Shown here: piece after piece, positions 26,263-35,399 of the stretch
How positions within the stretch are numbered: position 1 is the stretch's first letter
How the letters are laid out: the number at the start of each line of letters is the position of its first letter
Source of the DNA: Azotimanducus sp965199815
GTDB taxonomy: Bacteria > Pseudomonadota > Gammaproteobacteria > Pseudomonadales > Azotimanducaceae
Direction: 5' to 3'
DNA: 64,000 nt
Assembly: GCA_965199815.1 (NCBI GenBank)
Contig: CBDATE010000034.1
Span: 248,001 to 312,000 of the forward strand
Made by a program: the position numbers and the translations under genes
Notes under the pieces: model-generated
Database searches by the model: none
The model's input: the letters and a program-made list of their open reading frames with translations, nothing else
Told to the model about the DNA's origin: nothing

Positions 26263-26544
26263 CTATCCTGCGTAAAAGTATGTCGGGTCCGACAAAGGCA
26301 CGGCGATGCCAAGGGTGCGCACTCGCGCCTTGGGTTCCAGCCGCAGCAGACAGAAGCGGTCTTCCTCGACATCGAGGATGTCGCCGATGCGCTTGATGAA
26401 CTCGCCGTGCTCGGATGCGGTGAGCGGGCACTCGAATACCGACTTCTGACCACCGGTCGAGTACTCCTTGGCCACACCCAGAGCGCGTCGCAGCCGGTTC
26501 GGGTCGGAGATATCGTAAGCGGCGATGTAGAACTTTCGGGGCAT
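26263..26544 (-). CDS. cas2: Cas2 (first copy)
   Basis: The 93-residue Cas2 includes MPRKFYIAAYDISDPNRLRR and GGQKSVFECPLT, the usual ferredoxin-like layout. Normal family length from the ATG at 26544. It leads the adaptation operon (cas2, cas1, cas1-like, cas2), which runs on the minus strand towards the array. Confidence 0.95.
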   Translation of the reverse strand: MPRKFYIAAYDISDPNRLRRALGVAKEYSTGGQKSVFECPLTASEHGEFIKRIGDILDVEEDRFCLLRLEPKARVRTLGIAVPLSDPTYFYAG

Positions 26545-26811
26545 GGCTGATAAGTACGATTCAGGAGTTGCGTATTCTGAAGGTACATGACCCTCTTCAC
26601 TGATATCGCAAGGTTGCGAACAGAAGGTTGCGAACAGACTGTGCGTGAAGCATGGCGAGCGAAGCGACCTTCCGAGAGCGAATCGGCCTTCCGACAACGA
26701 TGCCTTCCGACAGCGATAATGGCACCATAGCGACTCCTGTAATCGAAACCGGAAACTCAATCCGGCAAGTCCGAACGATTCATGTGCCGAGAACAGGCAA
26801 ACCTGTAGCCC
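26545..26811. promoter_or_regulatory. Divergent cas2/cas6 intergenic region with short repeats
   Basis: The 267-bp gap must hold the promoters of the adaptation operon (minus) and cas6 (plus). It contains AAGGTTGCGAACAG twice in tandem (about 26610-26637). CCTTCCGA recurs three times (26668-26710) with CAACGAT/CAGCGAT variants. No convincing -35/-10 pair or gene was seen. The repeats may be regulator sites; that is speculative. Confidence 0.45.
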
Positions 26812-27795
26812 ATGCCTCACTTCAACCCATATCAACCCTTTCTGCGCATGGAGCGCTTTCGCCTGCATTGTCGAGCAGAGGAGCAAATTCACCTGCCCGG
26901 CTACATCGGTTCCGCCTTGCGAGGGGTATTCGGTCATGGGCTCAAGCGTACGGTTTGTGTCACCGGAAACAGTAACTGCGCGGACTGCTTGCTGTATCGG
27001 AGTTGCGTCTATCCCTATGTGTTCGAAACTCCGCCGCCTCCGGAAACCGAGCGAATGCGCAAGTATCCGGCGGCTCCCCACCCTTTCGTACTTGCTGTGG
27101 ATCTCGAGCAACCCGCAACTATCGACATCGGACAAACCCTGCCAGTTGAAATCACCCTCATTGGGCGCGCGATTGCCCACTTGCCCTATGTGGTGGAAGC
27201 GTTTCGAGTGGCGGGGCGGGGCGGGCTGGGTCGTCAGAGGGGGCGGTTTCAGGTCGCCAGGGTTGACCAATGGATGGGCGGGAGTGATTGGCATATGCTC
27301 TGGGATGGTGTCGGTGCTCTGGTTCCACAGCCCCGTGCCCCTCGGCCAACGCCGCCTGCTGCTCCGCGGGAGCACGAAGTGACTATCGAATTTCTGACAC
27401 CGCTGCGCGTCACGAGGGACGGCCATCTGGTTCGCCCTGACGATTTCCAATTCCATGACCTGTTCCGTACGCTGCTGCGGCGTATTTCTTCGCTCGCCTA
27501 CTTTCACGAGGAAGTCAGTCTGGAGGAGGACTTCGCGGGTCTGTCTGCTGCCTCTCGAGACATGGCATCTGTAGCGAGCAGCCTTCGCTGGTACGATTGG
27601 AGTCGGTTTTCCTCGCGCCAGAGGGCAAAAATGAAGATGGGCGGATTACTGGGGTGGGTACGCTTCGCCGGTGCGGATCTGGTCCCCTTCTGGCCTTATC
27701 TGTGGCTCGGACAGTTCACTCACGCCGGCAAGGGCGCAAGCATGGGTCTGGGGGCGTATCGGATCAGTGAGTGCGCTGGAGAAAACGGCCGGTAA
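26812..27795 (+). CDS. cas6: Pre-crRNA endoribonuclease Cas6
   Basis: The 327-residue RAMP-fold protein starts its first domain with LPGYIGSALRGVFGHGLKR. A cysteine cluster follows (NCADCLLYRSCVYPYVF), as in the COG5551-type Cas6. The C-terminus ends with a glycine-rich loop, THAGKGASMGLGAYRI. It should cut the array transcript within repeats and so supply both Cmr modules. It is divergent from cas2 and convergent with the Cmr operon (59 bp gap). Confidence 0.9.
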   Translation: MPHFNPYQPFLRMERFRLHCRAEEQIHLPGYIGSALRGVFGHGLKRTVCVTGNSNCADCLLYRSCVYPYVFETPPPPETERMRKYPAAPHPFVLAVDLEQPATIDIGQTLPVEITLIGRAIAHLPYVVEAFRVAGRGGLGRQRGRFQVARVDQWMGGSDWHMLWDGVGALVPQPRAPRPTPPAAPREHEVTIEFLTPLRVTRDGHLVRPDDFQFHDLFRTLLRRISSLAYFHEEVSLEEDFAGLSAASRDMASVASSLRWYDWSRFSSRQRAKMKMGGLLGWVRFAGADLVPFWPYLWLGQFTHAGKGASMGLGAYRISECAGENGR

Positions 27796-27854
27796 CGGAG
27801 CCTCGAATTCTGCCGCACACACCACCTCTGGCAGTCACTTGCGTTCTGCATCTT

Positions 27855-29054
27855 TCATTCGGATGTTTCCTGTAACCACTCCAGAACAAGTCGAGTTTTC
27901 TGATAGGCTCTGTCCCTCTCCGGGTTCTTTTTGCTGGTCTTCTCGCGCCAGGTTGTGTTCCTGTTCGTGCTCTTCTGCATGCGATCTTTCAGCCATTGCG
28001 CGACTTCGAGCTTCTCTTCGCCTTTCCATCGACCTTTTTTCACTTCAGTGATGATGTCCGTAATTTCATCTACTTGTTTGTTTCTGCGAGTATCGAGATA
28101 CTCGCGAATGGCCCGTTGCACTGGACTCATCTTTGCCAGCTCTTCTTCCCGTCGCTTCTGTTCTTCTTTCTGTCGCCGCCGCTCTTCTTCTTCCCTGGCT
28201 TCCCTTTCTTCGCGCTTCGTATCGCGCTGCATGGCTCCGTAGCCCACGCTGGTCTTGGCACCGAAGCCCAGCCACTTGAACGCCTGCTCGAACGCCTGCT
28301 CCAGAAGCTCTTTCCAGCGCCCACTCAAACAGCCCAGTAGCCTGGCATCCGCCACAACATCGAAATCGAAGCGACTCCCGGGCGGTACGGCCAGAAAATG
28401 AATCGGGATGGGGTCGCCGGAATCATGCGGGTGTTCCTTACCTTGAAAGTAGTGACTCTGGTGCGGCGTCATGATCTCGACCGAGAGATCTTCCGCTGTA
28501 ATCTGCGGAACCACATCCCGGAACGACAGTGCGCCGCGAGTATGTGGCTCGCGTGATTTCAGTGGCTCGAACCCGAATAACCGCTGCACATCAGGCGGAG
28601 TCCAGCCATTGTCAGTATCAGTGAATTCGCGATGCGCCAGTTCTTCCGCCGCGCGCCGCAGAGCGCCCTTGATACCGCTGCCCGGAAGGTAGGGAAGCCC
28701 GTAGGGGTTCAGGAAGGCAAACCCGTTCTCGAGTGGGTGCTCATTGCCAAGGCCGGTGGTGAATGGCGAAACGGATGTGGCCAACACCCTCATGTGTAAA
28801 TCCCCGGAATGTCGGTTCACAGCCTGCTTGCCGAGCGCAGCCTGGCGTTTCCGCAGTGCTTGGGCGATTTTCCTGTCATACTCAGTGAGTTCCGCGACCT
28901 TCGGCAAAGCCGAACGGGCAGTGTTTTCGACCTTGTTCCAGCTTTCTCGTCGCCAAATGGGCAGGTACATCCCGAAACGCAAAGCGGGTGAGGCAGTACA
29001 CAAAGCACACTTCTGCAGGTATTCAGGAACTGCGGCGATGGTGGATTTGGACAT
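27855..29054 (-). CDS. cmr6: Cmr6, module 1, with coiled-coil extension
   Basis: The 399-residue RAMP subunit shows FLNPYGLPYLPGSGIKGALR, the glycine-rich Cmr6 signature, and FGFEPLKSREPHTRGALSFRD. After residue about 285 comes a strongly charged helix rich in REEERRRQKEEQKRREE and a lysine-rich tail of about 110 residues, unusual for Cmr6. I start at the ATG at 29054, 2 bp after the cmr5 stop; the longer frame upstream only shadows cmr5. It is the last gene of the operon. Confidence 0.9.
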   Translation of the reverse strand: MSKSTIAAVPEYLQKCALCTASPALRFGMYLPIWRRESWNKVENTARSALPKVAELTEYDRKIAQALRKRQAALGKQAVNRHSGDLHMRVLATSVSPFTTGLGNEHPLENGFAFLNPYGLPYLPGSGIKGALRRAAEELAHREFTDTDNGWTPPDVQRLFGFEPLKSREPHTRGALSFRDVVPQITAEDLSVEIMTPHQSHYFQGKEHPHDSGDPIPIHFLAVPPGSRFDFDVVADARLLGCLSGRWKELLEQAFEQAFKWLGFGAKTSVGYGAMQRDTKREEREAREEEERRRQKEEQKRREEELAKMSPVQRAIREYLDTRRNKQVDEITDIITEVKKGRWKGEEKLEVAQWLKDRMQKSTNRNTTWREKTSKKNPERDRAYQKTRLVLEWLQETSE

Positions 29055-29056
29055 GC

Positions 29057-29416
29057 CTACTCCCGCCCGCGGTCTTGCTTGCGCGCCGCCGCCATTTGTC
29101 GCAGCCACTTCAGCCAGGCAAGCGCTTCCGCACTGATAGCCTGAAAATCCCGTGAGCCTGCCTCGAAGAGATGTTGCATGGCTTCTTCGAAGTCGGCGGG
29201 CATCCCGCATTGCTTGTGCAGCCACTCGCGCAGGTCGCGAGCGACTTCCTCATGGGCACCTTTTTTCATGTGCATGAACGCGAGGGTCTGCATCAGCCCA
29301 CTGTTCATGATGAGGGCTGGTAGCCCCTTGGCGATATTGACATGCTCATCCTCGTAATCCGCGCTCTTTTCCCAGGCATCCCTGGCGCGTCTCTGTTCCA
29401 GTGTTTCGCGCGCCAT
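29057..29416 (-). CDS. cmr5: Cmr5, module 1
   Basis: The 119-residue all-helical small subunit includes GLPALIMNSGLMQTLAFMHMK, the conserved Cmr5 core (compare ILENGLAQATGFLLAKG in module 2). Cmr5 lines the target RNA groove with Cmr4. It lies between cmr4 and cmr6 with gaps of 3 and 2 bp. Confidence 0.9.
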   Translation of the reverse strand: MARETLEQRRARDAWEKSADYEDEHVNIAKGLPALIMNSGLMQTLAFMHMKKGAHEEVARDLREWLHKQCGMPADFEEAMQHLFEAGSRDFQAISAEALAWLKWLRQMAAARKQDRGRE

Positions 29417-29419
29417 CGG

Positions 29420-30337
29420 CTAATCTCCCAGTACTCTGGCCACGACGAGTCCGCGCCCGGTGGTGGCATCGCCGCCTATTTGCAGGCACTTGCCGTCAAT
29501 GACCGACTTGATTTTCAGGTAGGCAGATGCGGCGGACTCATCCTGCCCTGCATGTCCGGTGCGCGTCTTGCTGACGAGCAGCGGAGCGATCAGAATTGAT
29601 TCCGGTGGCAGATTCTCGGTGTAGAAAAGGCCGCCGTCTTCAGCACTGCCCGTCTCGTCGTCGATGCGAACATGCGGCTCGACTACGGTGGCATGCTCCA
29701 CGAAGTAGCCGAAGTCCGTATCCGAAAGTACAACGAGGTCGCTCCTGATCTTGTCGCGGAAGAACTCGTAATCCGCCTCGGGGCTCATAGCCTTGTCGGC
29801 CAGGTCGGCTGCCAGTCGTTCGACAGCTTCAGAATCAATGCCGGAAGCACAGGTGTACTCGAACGCTTCAAGATGGAGTCGTCCTTCCTGCTCCCTGTCT
29901 TGCAGCAGTGCCTTGTTCCTCACAACACATTCTCCCTCCGCAACCCGAGGAATTGTCCAGTCCACAGGAATGCCCATGTGGCCGAGCAACCGCTTGGCGC
30001 GGGACAGCGCTTGAGGGCAAGTCGCATACACATATCCGCACCGCAGGCTGCGCACCGGGAAGGCGACAATTTGGGCATCGCCAAAGCTCACCGCTCCGGC
30101 ATGCAGGTCAGCGCTTCCGGAGCCGGGACCAAACAAGGCATCAATCAGCGAGCTTTCTCCACCCAAGGCCTCGAAGCCGTGACGCACCGCGCCTTTGATG
30201 CCGGAGCCCGCAAAGCAGGGATGGTTGGTATGGCGCTCGCGCTGTATGGGGTTGTCGATGATCCCGGTTGCCGTTCCCGTTCCCATGTGTACGGGACTGA
30301 CGGCGTACAGGAAAACTACGGCTTTCTTTTCAAACAT
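29420..30337 (-). CDS. cmr4: Cmr4 backbone RNase subunit, module 1
   Basis: The 305-residue RAMP protein opens VVFLYAVSPVHMGTGTATGIIDNPIQRERH. The Asp in GIIDNP occupies the position of the Cmr4 catalytic Asp that cuts target RNA every 6 nt. FAGSGIKGAVRHGFEAL and ALFGPGSGS match the Cmr4 glycine-rich region, and the C-terminus is LQIGGDATTGRGLV. Several copies form the Cmr filament. Confidence 0.94.
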   Translation of the reverse strand: MFEKKAVVFLYAVSPVHMGTGTATGIIDNPIQRERHTNHPCFAGSGIKGAVRHGFEALGGESSLIDALFGPGSGSADLHAGAVSFGDAQIVAFPVRSLRCGYVYATCPQALSRAKRLLGHMGIPVDWTIPRVAEGECVVRNKALLQDREQEGRLHLEAFEYTCASGIDSEAVERLAADLADKAMSPEADYEFFRDKIRSDLVVLSDTDFGYFVEHATVVEPHVRIDDETGSAEDGGLFYTENLPPESILIAPLLVSKTRTGHAGQDESAASAYLKIKSVIDGKCLQIGGDATTGRGLVVARVLGD

Positions 30338-30355
30338 ATGTGTTCAGCCTCCAGC

Positions 30356-31540
30356 TCAATAGGCAGCAAACGTAAATCGGTTGAACCCTTCGGCTCGCCG
30401 AGCAGTATTTTCAACGGAGTCGGGCCACAAGCCCCGTTCGACAAGCTTCTCGAGTGCGTCGGGCGTTGCGTCAAGATCATCGAGCCAATAGACGCTGCCG
30501 ACTGGAGCAACGCGATTGGCTGGTTTGGGTCGCCTGGTGGCGAGGTCGAACCCGGAGACGACCTCGGCGCGAGGAACAGCGGCGCAGGTGAGGCGCGCTC
30601 GAACTCCGCCGAGATGAAATCGCAATTCACGGCCATCGCCCGCGGTGCCTGTCGGCATCCATCCATCAGCGAACACACCGGGCGAGGTGAGTATCATCCG
30701 ACAGCGACCGGCTTGCGCAAGCGAGCGGAAGTCGCACCCAACCTGCTCAACAGATGTTTCGACCCTTGCCAGCGCCGCACGGCCATCGCCGCCGAAGCGA
30801 AGAACCAGTTTCTTCGGCAGGGTGACCCCTGACATCCCGGCGAGAAATCCGACGGTGCTGACCGCGTCTGCAGAATATTGGTGCTGACTTCCATGCTCTG
30901 CTTTTCGCAGTGTGACTGCCTGCGCCGTAAACAGTTGACCATCCCGAGCCCGTCTCTTGTCGGCATCCAGTGCGATGCCGATTCTCTCTTCAGCGTGCCA
31001 AAGGTCGCTGCTGCGCAAAAGGCCATCTGGCTCGATATGCTCGCCGAGCAGATGATTGTGCCACTGGGATTGAGAGAGCCAGTACCCGCCCTGTGGCTTG
31101 CTTCTGGTGGATGTCGGCAATACAGGCAGCAGCGATGTTGGTGAGGATGATGCCAATGCCGGATTCATTGGCGTTGGTCGAATGCGACGAACCTCAACAC
31201 GATTCGGGTCTTCAGACGCATACACACTCAAATCCGCCGGCAGCGCATGAATGGTCTCGATGCGCCCATCTTCAAAGCGTTGTGCCAGGTGAAACCGCTC
31301 CAGTACGAAGGTCCCGGGTTGAGAAGGGGTGCCCAACTCGGGGTCTTGCATCACTTCGCCGCTGCTGTAGCGACGCAGGTTGTAGCCGCGGTGTACGAGA
31401 AGCGCAGAACGAATGGCTCCCGCTGCCACGGAAGGCCAGGGAGGCACCAGGCTTTCACCATAGCTTCCTGCATCGCCGAACAGCTTGTTGCCGCGCATGA
31501 AGAGGACATCAAGCGGATCAATGAAGAGGTTTGTACTCAT
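30356..31540 (-). CDS. cmr3: Cmr3, module 1
   Basis: The 394-residue subunit has FIDPLDVLFMRGNKLFG at the N-terminus and PPWPSVAAGAIRSALLV after it, the Cmr3 pattern. TLPKKLVLRFGGDGRAA and LTSPGVFADGWMP follow. Cmr3 binds the crRNA 5' tag with Cas10. Its ATG follows the cas10 stop directly without gap. Confidence 0.92.
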   Translation of the reverse strand: MSTNLFIDPLDVLFMRGNKLFGDAGSYGESLVPPWPSVAAGAIRSALLVHRGYNLRRYSSGEVMQDPELGTPSQPGTFVLERFHLAQRFEDGRIETIHALPADLSVYASEDPNRVEVRRIRPTPMNPALASSSPTSLLPVLPTSTRSKPQGGYWLSQSQWHNHLLGEHIEPDGLLRSSDLWHAEERIGIALDADKRRARDGQLFTAQAVTLRKAEHGSQHQYSADAVSTVGFLAGMSGVTLPKKLVLRFGGDGRAALARVETSVEQVGCDFRSLAQAGRCRMILTSPGVFADGWMPTGTAGDGRELRFHLGGVRARLTCAAVPRAEVVSGFDLATRRPKPANRVAPVGSVYWLDDLDATPDALEKLVERGLWPDSVENTARRAEGFNRFTFAAY

Positions 31541-34459
31541 CTACTGTCTCGTCTCTCGTGCGAGGAATTCGGCAATACCGAACATGTTCATCAGCCACGA
31601 TCGGGGCTCTGTGTTTTGAACGGCCAGGTTGACCAGCCCACTGGCGAGCTCCCTGGCATCGTGCCGATTCAGGGCGGCGCTATTGCTGGTCTGTTGAATG
31701 AACTGATGGTGAATCAGTTTCTCGACCATCTCGCCGTCCTGACTATCCGGCAAGTCCCGTATCCAGGTCTGGCAGTGATAGGCCGCTCGACGCGACACAG
31801 CAGGGTCGGCGAGAAAACACGTGAGGCGATTCATCAACCGGAGCGGCTCTCCCCACTTCGCGGTAAAGCGCAGACTGCCCCCGGATCGTTTCAGTACGGT
31901 GAGGCTGAAAGCATCACGGCCGCCGTCATTCTTGGCTCGCTGTTCAGCGGCTCTCAGCTCCCGCAGGGCAACGGACAGCGGTGTCTGATAATGCGCAATG
32001 ACAGCGCCACAGCTCGCGGTAGCGCCTCCCATCATGCGCATCAATTTTCCCTCGAGTCGGGCAAATCCGCGAGCGAACTGCAGTTGAGTGCCACCCTTGC
32101 GCAGGTTTGCCAGTTCGTTGAGGGCATTGTCTGCATGTTCTTCTGCCCTGGTATTGTGATCTTCACCACTGTAGGCCATTCGCAGTTTCTGCATCACACG
32201 AAGCAGGTCGGCAACGGGAAGCATCGCCAGCACATCGTCGCCACCCGCGTAGATGACGCGCCCGGGATGTTCGAGTTCAATGATGTGAGGGACGACGCAA
32301 AGTGAAAAATTGTTCAGCGCGGCGGAGACAGCAAGATGCCGATTGGGCGATGCGGCGCGTTTTTGTTCGCCGTATTCGGCTATTTCCCGGTGCCCGCTGC
32401 TCCTTGCCTTGAACCCCGCGCGCACCCTCGGGTGAAAGCTGTCGAGGTATTTGATCGCTCCCTTGTCGCCGGACAGAATCCCGCCCATGTGATCGCCATC
32501 CAGCATAATCAGGGCATAACAGGTTTCCAGTCGCGGCGCGGATTTGCCGTCCCCTGCCAACTCACGTGTGATTTGTCGCTCGACATGTTGTCGCTCTGCA
32601 TCCCGATCAGTATCGCGTACAGCTTCCAACAAGGCGGGAATGCGTTTGGCCCAGTAGAGTGCGCCCTCAGGGTCTCGGTTGGACAGTAGTTTCCGAGGCA
32701 AGGCAACGGGGTCGCATGCATCCAGACGCTCGCGAAGCTCTGTGTTCGGTTCTGGTTCTGTCTTCAACCACTCGTGTAGCTGGTGCGCGAGTGCCATGGT
32801 GTGCGTTGAGACCACGAATCGAGAGATTGTCTGTTCAGTCCCGAGCACTTGGGCGACTTGTTCGGCAAACACCGTCGGCCACAACCGTTTGATGGCGGGC
32901 AAGGTGCCCAGATGCTCACCGGACTTGGCCCATGAGGGCTTCTTTTCGGAGACCTTGGCCCACAACGTATCCTTCCTGCTGCGATACGGCACGGAGAGGT
33001 GGTTGGCATCACTGGTCAGCCACTCGGTTTCTCCTGTCAGCGAACAACGCCACCCCTGTTGCTCGGTTTGCCCAAAGGGTCGAGTGGTTTTCGCGGCAGC
33101 CAGCAGGCGCTCGGTCAGATCGTGGATTGCCGGATACAGCACACCCGGATTCGGCGACCAGAACGCGGTGTTGTCTTTCCACCGGATGTCTCGCTGCAGG
33201 ACTTGCCAAGCCTTTGACCCCAGGAATCCGCTGGCGTTTCCATCCTCCGTGTTGAAGAAGGGTGCCATTGCGCTGGAGAGGGCGGTAGTGTCCAGATCGC
33301 GCTGACTATCACGGTTGCGAGCGTGAATCAGTGAAAACGGCACCGCAGCCCAGTGAATTTCGGGAAAGCCGCGAAGTTGCTCCGAAAGTTGCCGGTAGGC
33401 ATGAGGATCATCCTGATCGGCAAGTCCTGCCGCTTCGAGCAAGCGATGGACTACTTCCTTGCCGCACGAAGCCAGCCAGTTGCGAACCTTTTCCTGAATT
33501 GTCGTTGTCAGGTCCTCAACCCAGCTGGCCGGAACGATGGCCAGGAAACGGTTCGGGAGGGCTGCCGAGAAGAGGGGGTTGGCATCGCTCGATGACTGCC
33601 GCACCCATTCACAGCGAGCAAACCAGTCCTTCTTCAGCCCGCATTCTTCGCGCAACCAACTGTCCACCAACGGGATGCCGCGCAGTTGGGGTGACACAAT
33701 GGCATCCGGCCCCAGATGCTCGCAGATGACTTTCATGGCTTCCCAGGCGAGGTGCGCCAGAAGATGCGAGCCCGCCCAGAGATCGGAGGTGGAGCGCGCC
33801 GCCGCGATGAATGGCTGCACCGGGCCCAGCGAGAGCGCCAACAGGGCAGGGGCGCTTTTGCCATCGGCTGCGAAAGCGCCCGCGAAGGCCGACGTGAGAT
33901 CGAGGTGCTCCCAGATGGAATGATCCGGTATGCGCGTGTCGGCCGGGAGCAAGGGCCAGAGCGCACCCAGGGTGCCTTGGTCCCGTTCTTCCTGAAGCTC
34001 TGGGCCGAATCGCCAGAACGCGAGCAGCGTTCGGTGCCAGTCCGTGTTTTCGCCGTTCGGGATGATCAGTTTTTCAAAATGCTCGAGGCTGCGCGCCTTG
34101 ATATCCTCTATATCCGTTTCGGCAAGCCCCTTCAGATCGATCTCGTCTCCCGACAGCGGATGGATGAGAACAGGCTGTTTGGCCCAATCAACCCGTGCCC
34201 AATCCTTGACTCGTCCGTTGCCGCTTTCTACCGGCCATTGCGGTCGGTCTGCCGCCGAAGCCCACCAGTCCGCCCATTTCACATGGCGGCGAATGTCGGC
34301 GGGGAGCGAATGCCCAAAGAGCCGAGCCTGCAATTTTCTGATCGTGCCGCCTTCGTGTCCTGCCAGGTCGCGCAGGAGCACCAGGGCTTTTTCTGCCGGA
34401 TCGTGCAGGCGGGCGTACAGCTTGGTTTGCCAGAGTGTGTCAGTCATTGGGTCAGGCAT
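31541..34459 (-). CDS. cas10: Cas10/Cmr2 with HD motif and GGDD cyclase, module 1
   Basis: The 972-residue large subunit has an N-terminal YARLHDPAEKAL segment (H19, D20) like the HD nuclease motif of Cmr2. The first palm-like region contains SLGPVQPFIAAARSTSDLW and LDGDHMGGILSG. The cyclase motif is YAGGDDVLAML. It should make cyclic oligoadenylate when target RNA is bound and may cut DNA. The start is either 34459 or 34447; both overlap or abut the cmr1 end. Confidence 0.95.
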   Translation of the reverse strand: MPDPMTDTLWQTKLYARLHDPAEKALVLLRDLAGHEGGTIRKLQARLFGHSLPADIRRHVKWADWWASAADRPQWPVESGNGRVKDWARVDWAKQPVLIHPLSGDEIDLKGLAETDIEDIKARSLEHFEKLIIPNGENTDWHRTLLAFWRFGPELQEERDQGTLGALWPLLPADTRIPDHSIWEHLDLTSAFAGAFAADGKSAPALLALSLGPVQPFIAAARSTSDLWAGSHLLAHLAWEAMKVICEHLGPDAIVSPQLRGIPLVDSWLREECGLKKDWFARCEWVRQSSSDANPLFSAALPNRFLAIVPASWVEDLTTTIQEKVRNWLASCGKEVVHRLLEAAGLADQDDPHAYRQLSEQLRGFPEIHWAAVPFSLIHARNRDSQRDLDTTALSSAMAPFFNTEDGNASGFLGSKAWQVLQRDIRWKDNTAFWSPNPGVLYPAIHDLTERLLAAAKTTRPFGQTEQQGWRCSLTGETEWLTSDANHLSVPYRSRKDTLWAKVSEKKPSWAKSGEHLGTLPAIKRLWPTVFAEQVAQVLGTEQTISRFVVSTHTMALAHQLHEWLKTEPEPNTELRERLDACDPVALPRKLLSNRDPEGALYWAKRIPALLEAVRDTDRDAERQHVERQITRELAGDGKSAPRLETCYALIMLDGDHMGGILSGDKGAIKYLDSFHPRVRAGFKARSSGHREIAEYGEQKRAASPNRHLAVSAALNNFSLCVVPHIIELEHPGRVIYAGGDDVLAMLPVADLLRVMQKLRMAYSGEDHNTRAEEHADNALNELANLRKGGTQLQFARGFARLEGKLMRMMGGATASCGAVIAHYQTPLSVALRELRAAEQRAKNDGGRDAFSLTVLKRSGGSLRFTAKWGEPLRLMNRLTCFLADPAVSRRAAYHCQTWIRDLPDSQDGEMVEKLIHHQFIQQTSNSAALNRHDARELASGLVNLAVQNTEPRSWLMNMFGIAEFLARETRQ

Positions 34460-35399
34460 CTGTTCTCGAGAGGGGCACCTTCACCAGATCAGGACAGTCG
34501 AGGAAGCCGTGGACTTGCTGCCAAACCTTCTCTACTGCCCGCCGGTCAGTTCGAACCTTGGGGGAAGTGCAGGGCATATGAAAAACGATGCCTTGAAATT
34601 GATTCCTCTCTGATGGGTGAGGGCGCACCTTGAAGCGCAGACTGTTGGGAATGCGGTCTGTGTTTCCCTTTACCGGTGATGAGAGGAGCTTTCGGTCTTC
34701 CTTCGCCACATGGCGGTTGACACCCCTGCGGATTTGGTACAAGAGCCGCATCGCTTCTTCCCAGGTCGATTTGGGTTCTGTCTCCCAAACCAGCCGCTGC
34801 TCGTCCATACCGAGGGTGTGCGGCCAGCAAATGCCGAGCGCTTCCCGCCAGGGTTTGAAGAATCTACTCAAATCAATTCGTGCACTTGGCGGGTCTGACT
34901 CGAACAGGACGGATCCCCATCCGTTGCGGCTCCGACTGCCCAGTGTTCCGTACTGATTCATCAACATGACTGTCGCAAGGATGGAGTCATACCGATCATC
35001 GGGTACCGCGATTGACAACACGGCGGTTTCGTCCGGGGAAATAGCGGATCTGTCCGTGTTGGCGGGGCCGTACCCCAGATATCCCAGCTCGGAGCCTCCC
35101 GAGTATTTCTCTGAAAACTTTCCATGTTTCCAGGAGTCGAGACGAAGGCGCACCGCACTTTGACGTGCCCCCTGACGGGAATCACTGCCGGTGCCTGCGG
35201 TTCCGAATAACCTGGCTTCCTCCTGTCGCAAGGTGTCTGTGTCCCGAGGGTCGTGCCCTGCTGCCCACACAACCCGCCACCATTGCCGCAGCAAAGCCTT
35301 GAATGGCGGCGTACGCCACTGTCCTGCCTGCTGCGCGTTGCCGAGGAAGGCCGGGGTCGTGAAGCGCAGGGTGTATTCAGGCTTCTGCATCCTTCTCAT
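34452..35399 (-). CDS. cmr1: Cmr1, module 1
   Basis: The 315-residue RAMP subunit opens TLRFTTPAFLGNAQQAG, followed by PPFKALLRQWWRVVWAAG, the Cmr1 signature (T.P.F.G...KA.LR.WWR). GTLGSRSRNGWGSV is its second conserved glycine-rich strand. It caps the 3' end of the complex. It overlaps the CARF nuclease gene by four bases (ATGA). Confidence 0.92.
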   Translation of the reverse strand: MRRMQKPEYTLRFTTPAFLGNAQQAGQWRTPPFKALLRQWWRVVWAAGHDPRDTDTLRQEEARLFGTAGTGSDSRQGARQSAVRLRLDSWKHGKFSEKYSGGSELGYLGYGPANTDRSAISPDETAVLSIAVPDDRYDSILATVMLMNQYGTLGSRSRNGWGSVLFESDPPSARIDLSRFFKPWREALGICWPHTLGMDEQRLVWETEPKSTWEEAMRLLYQIRRGVNRHVAKEDRKLLSSPVKGNTDRIPNSLRFKVRPHPSERNQFQGIVFHMPCTSPKVRTDRRAVEKVWQQVHGFLDCPDLVKVPLSRTDA

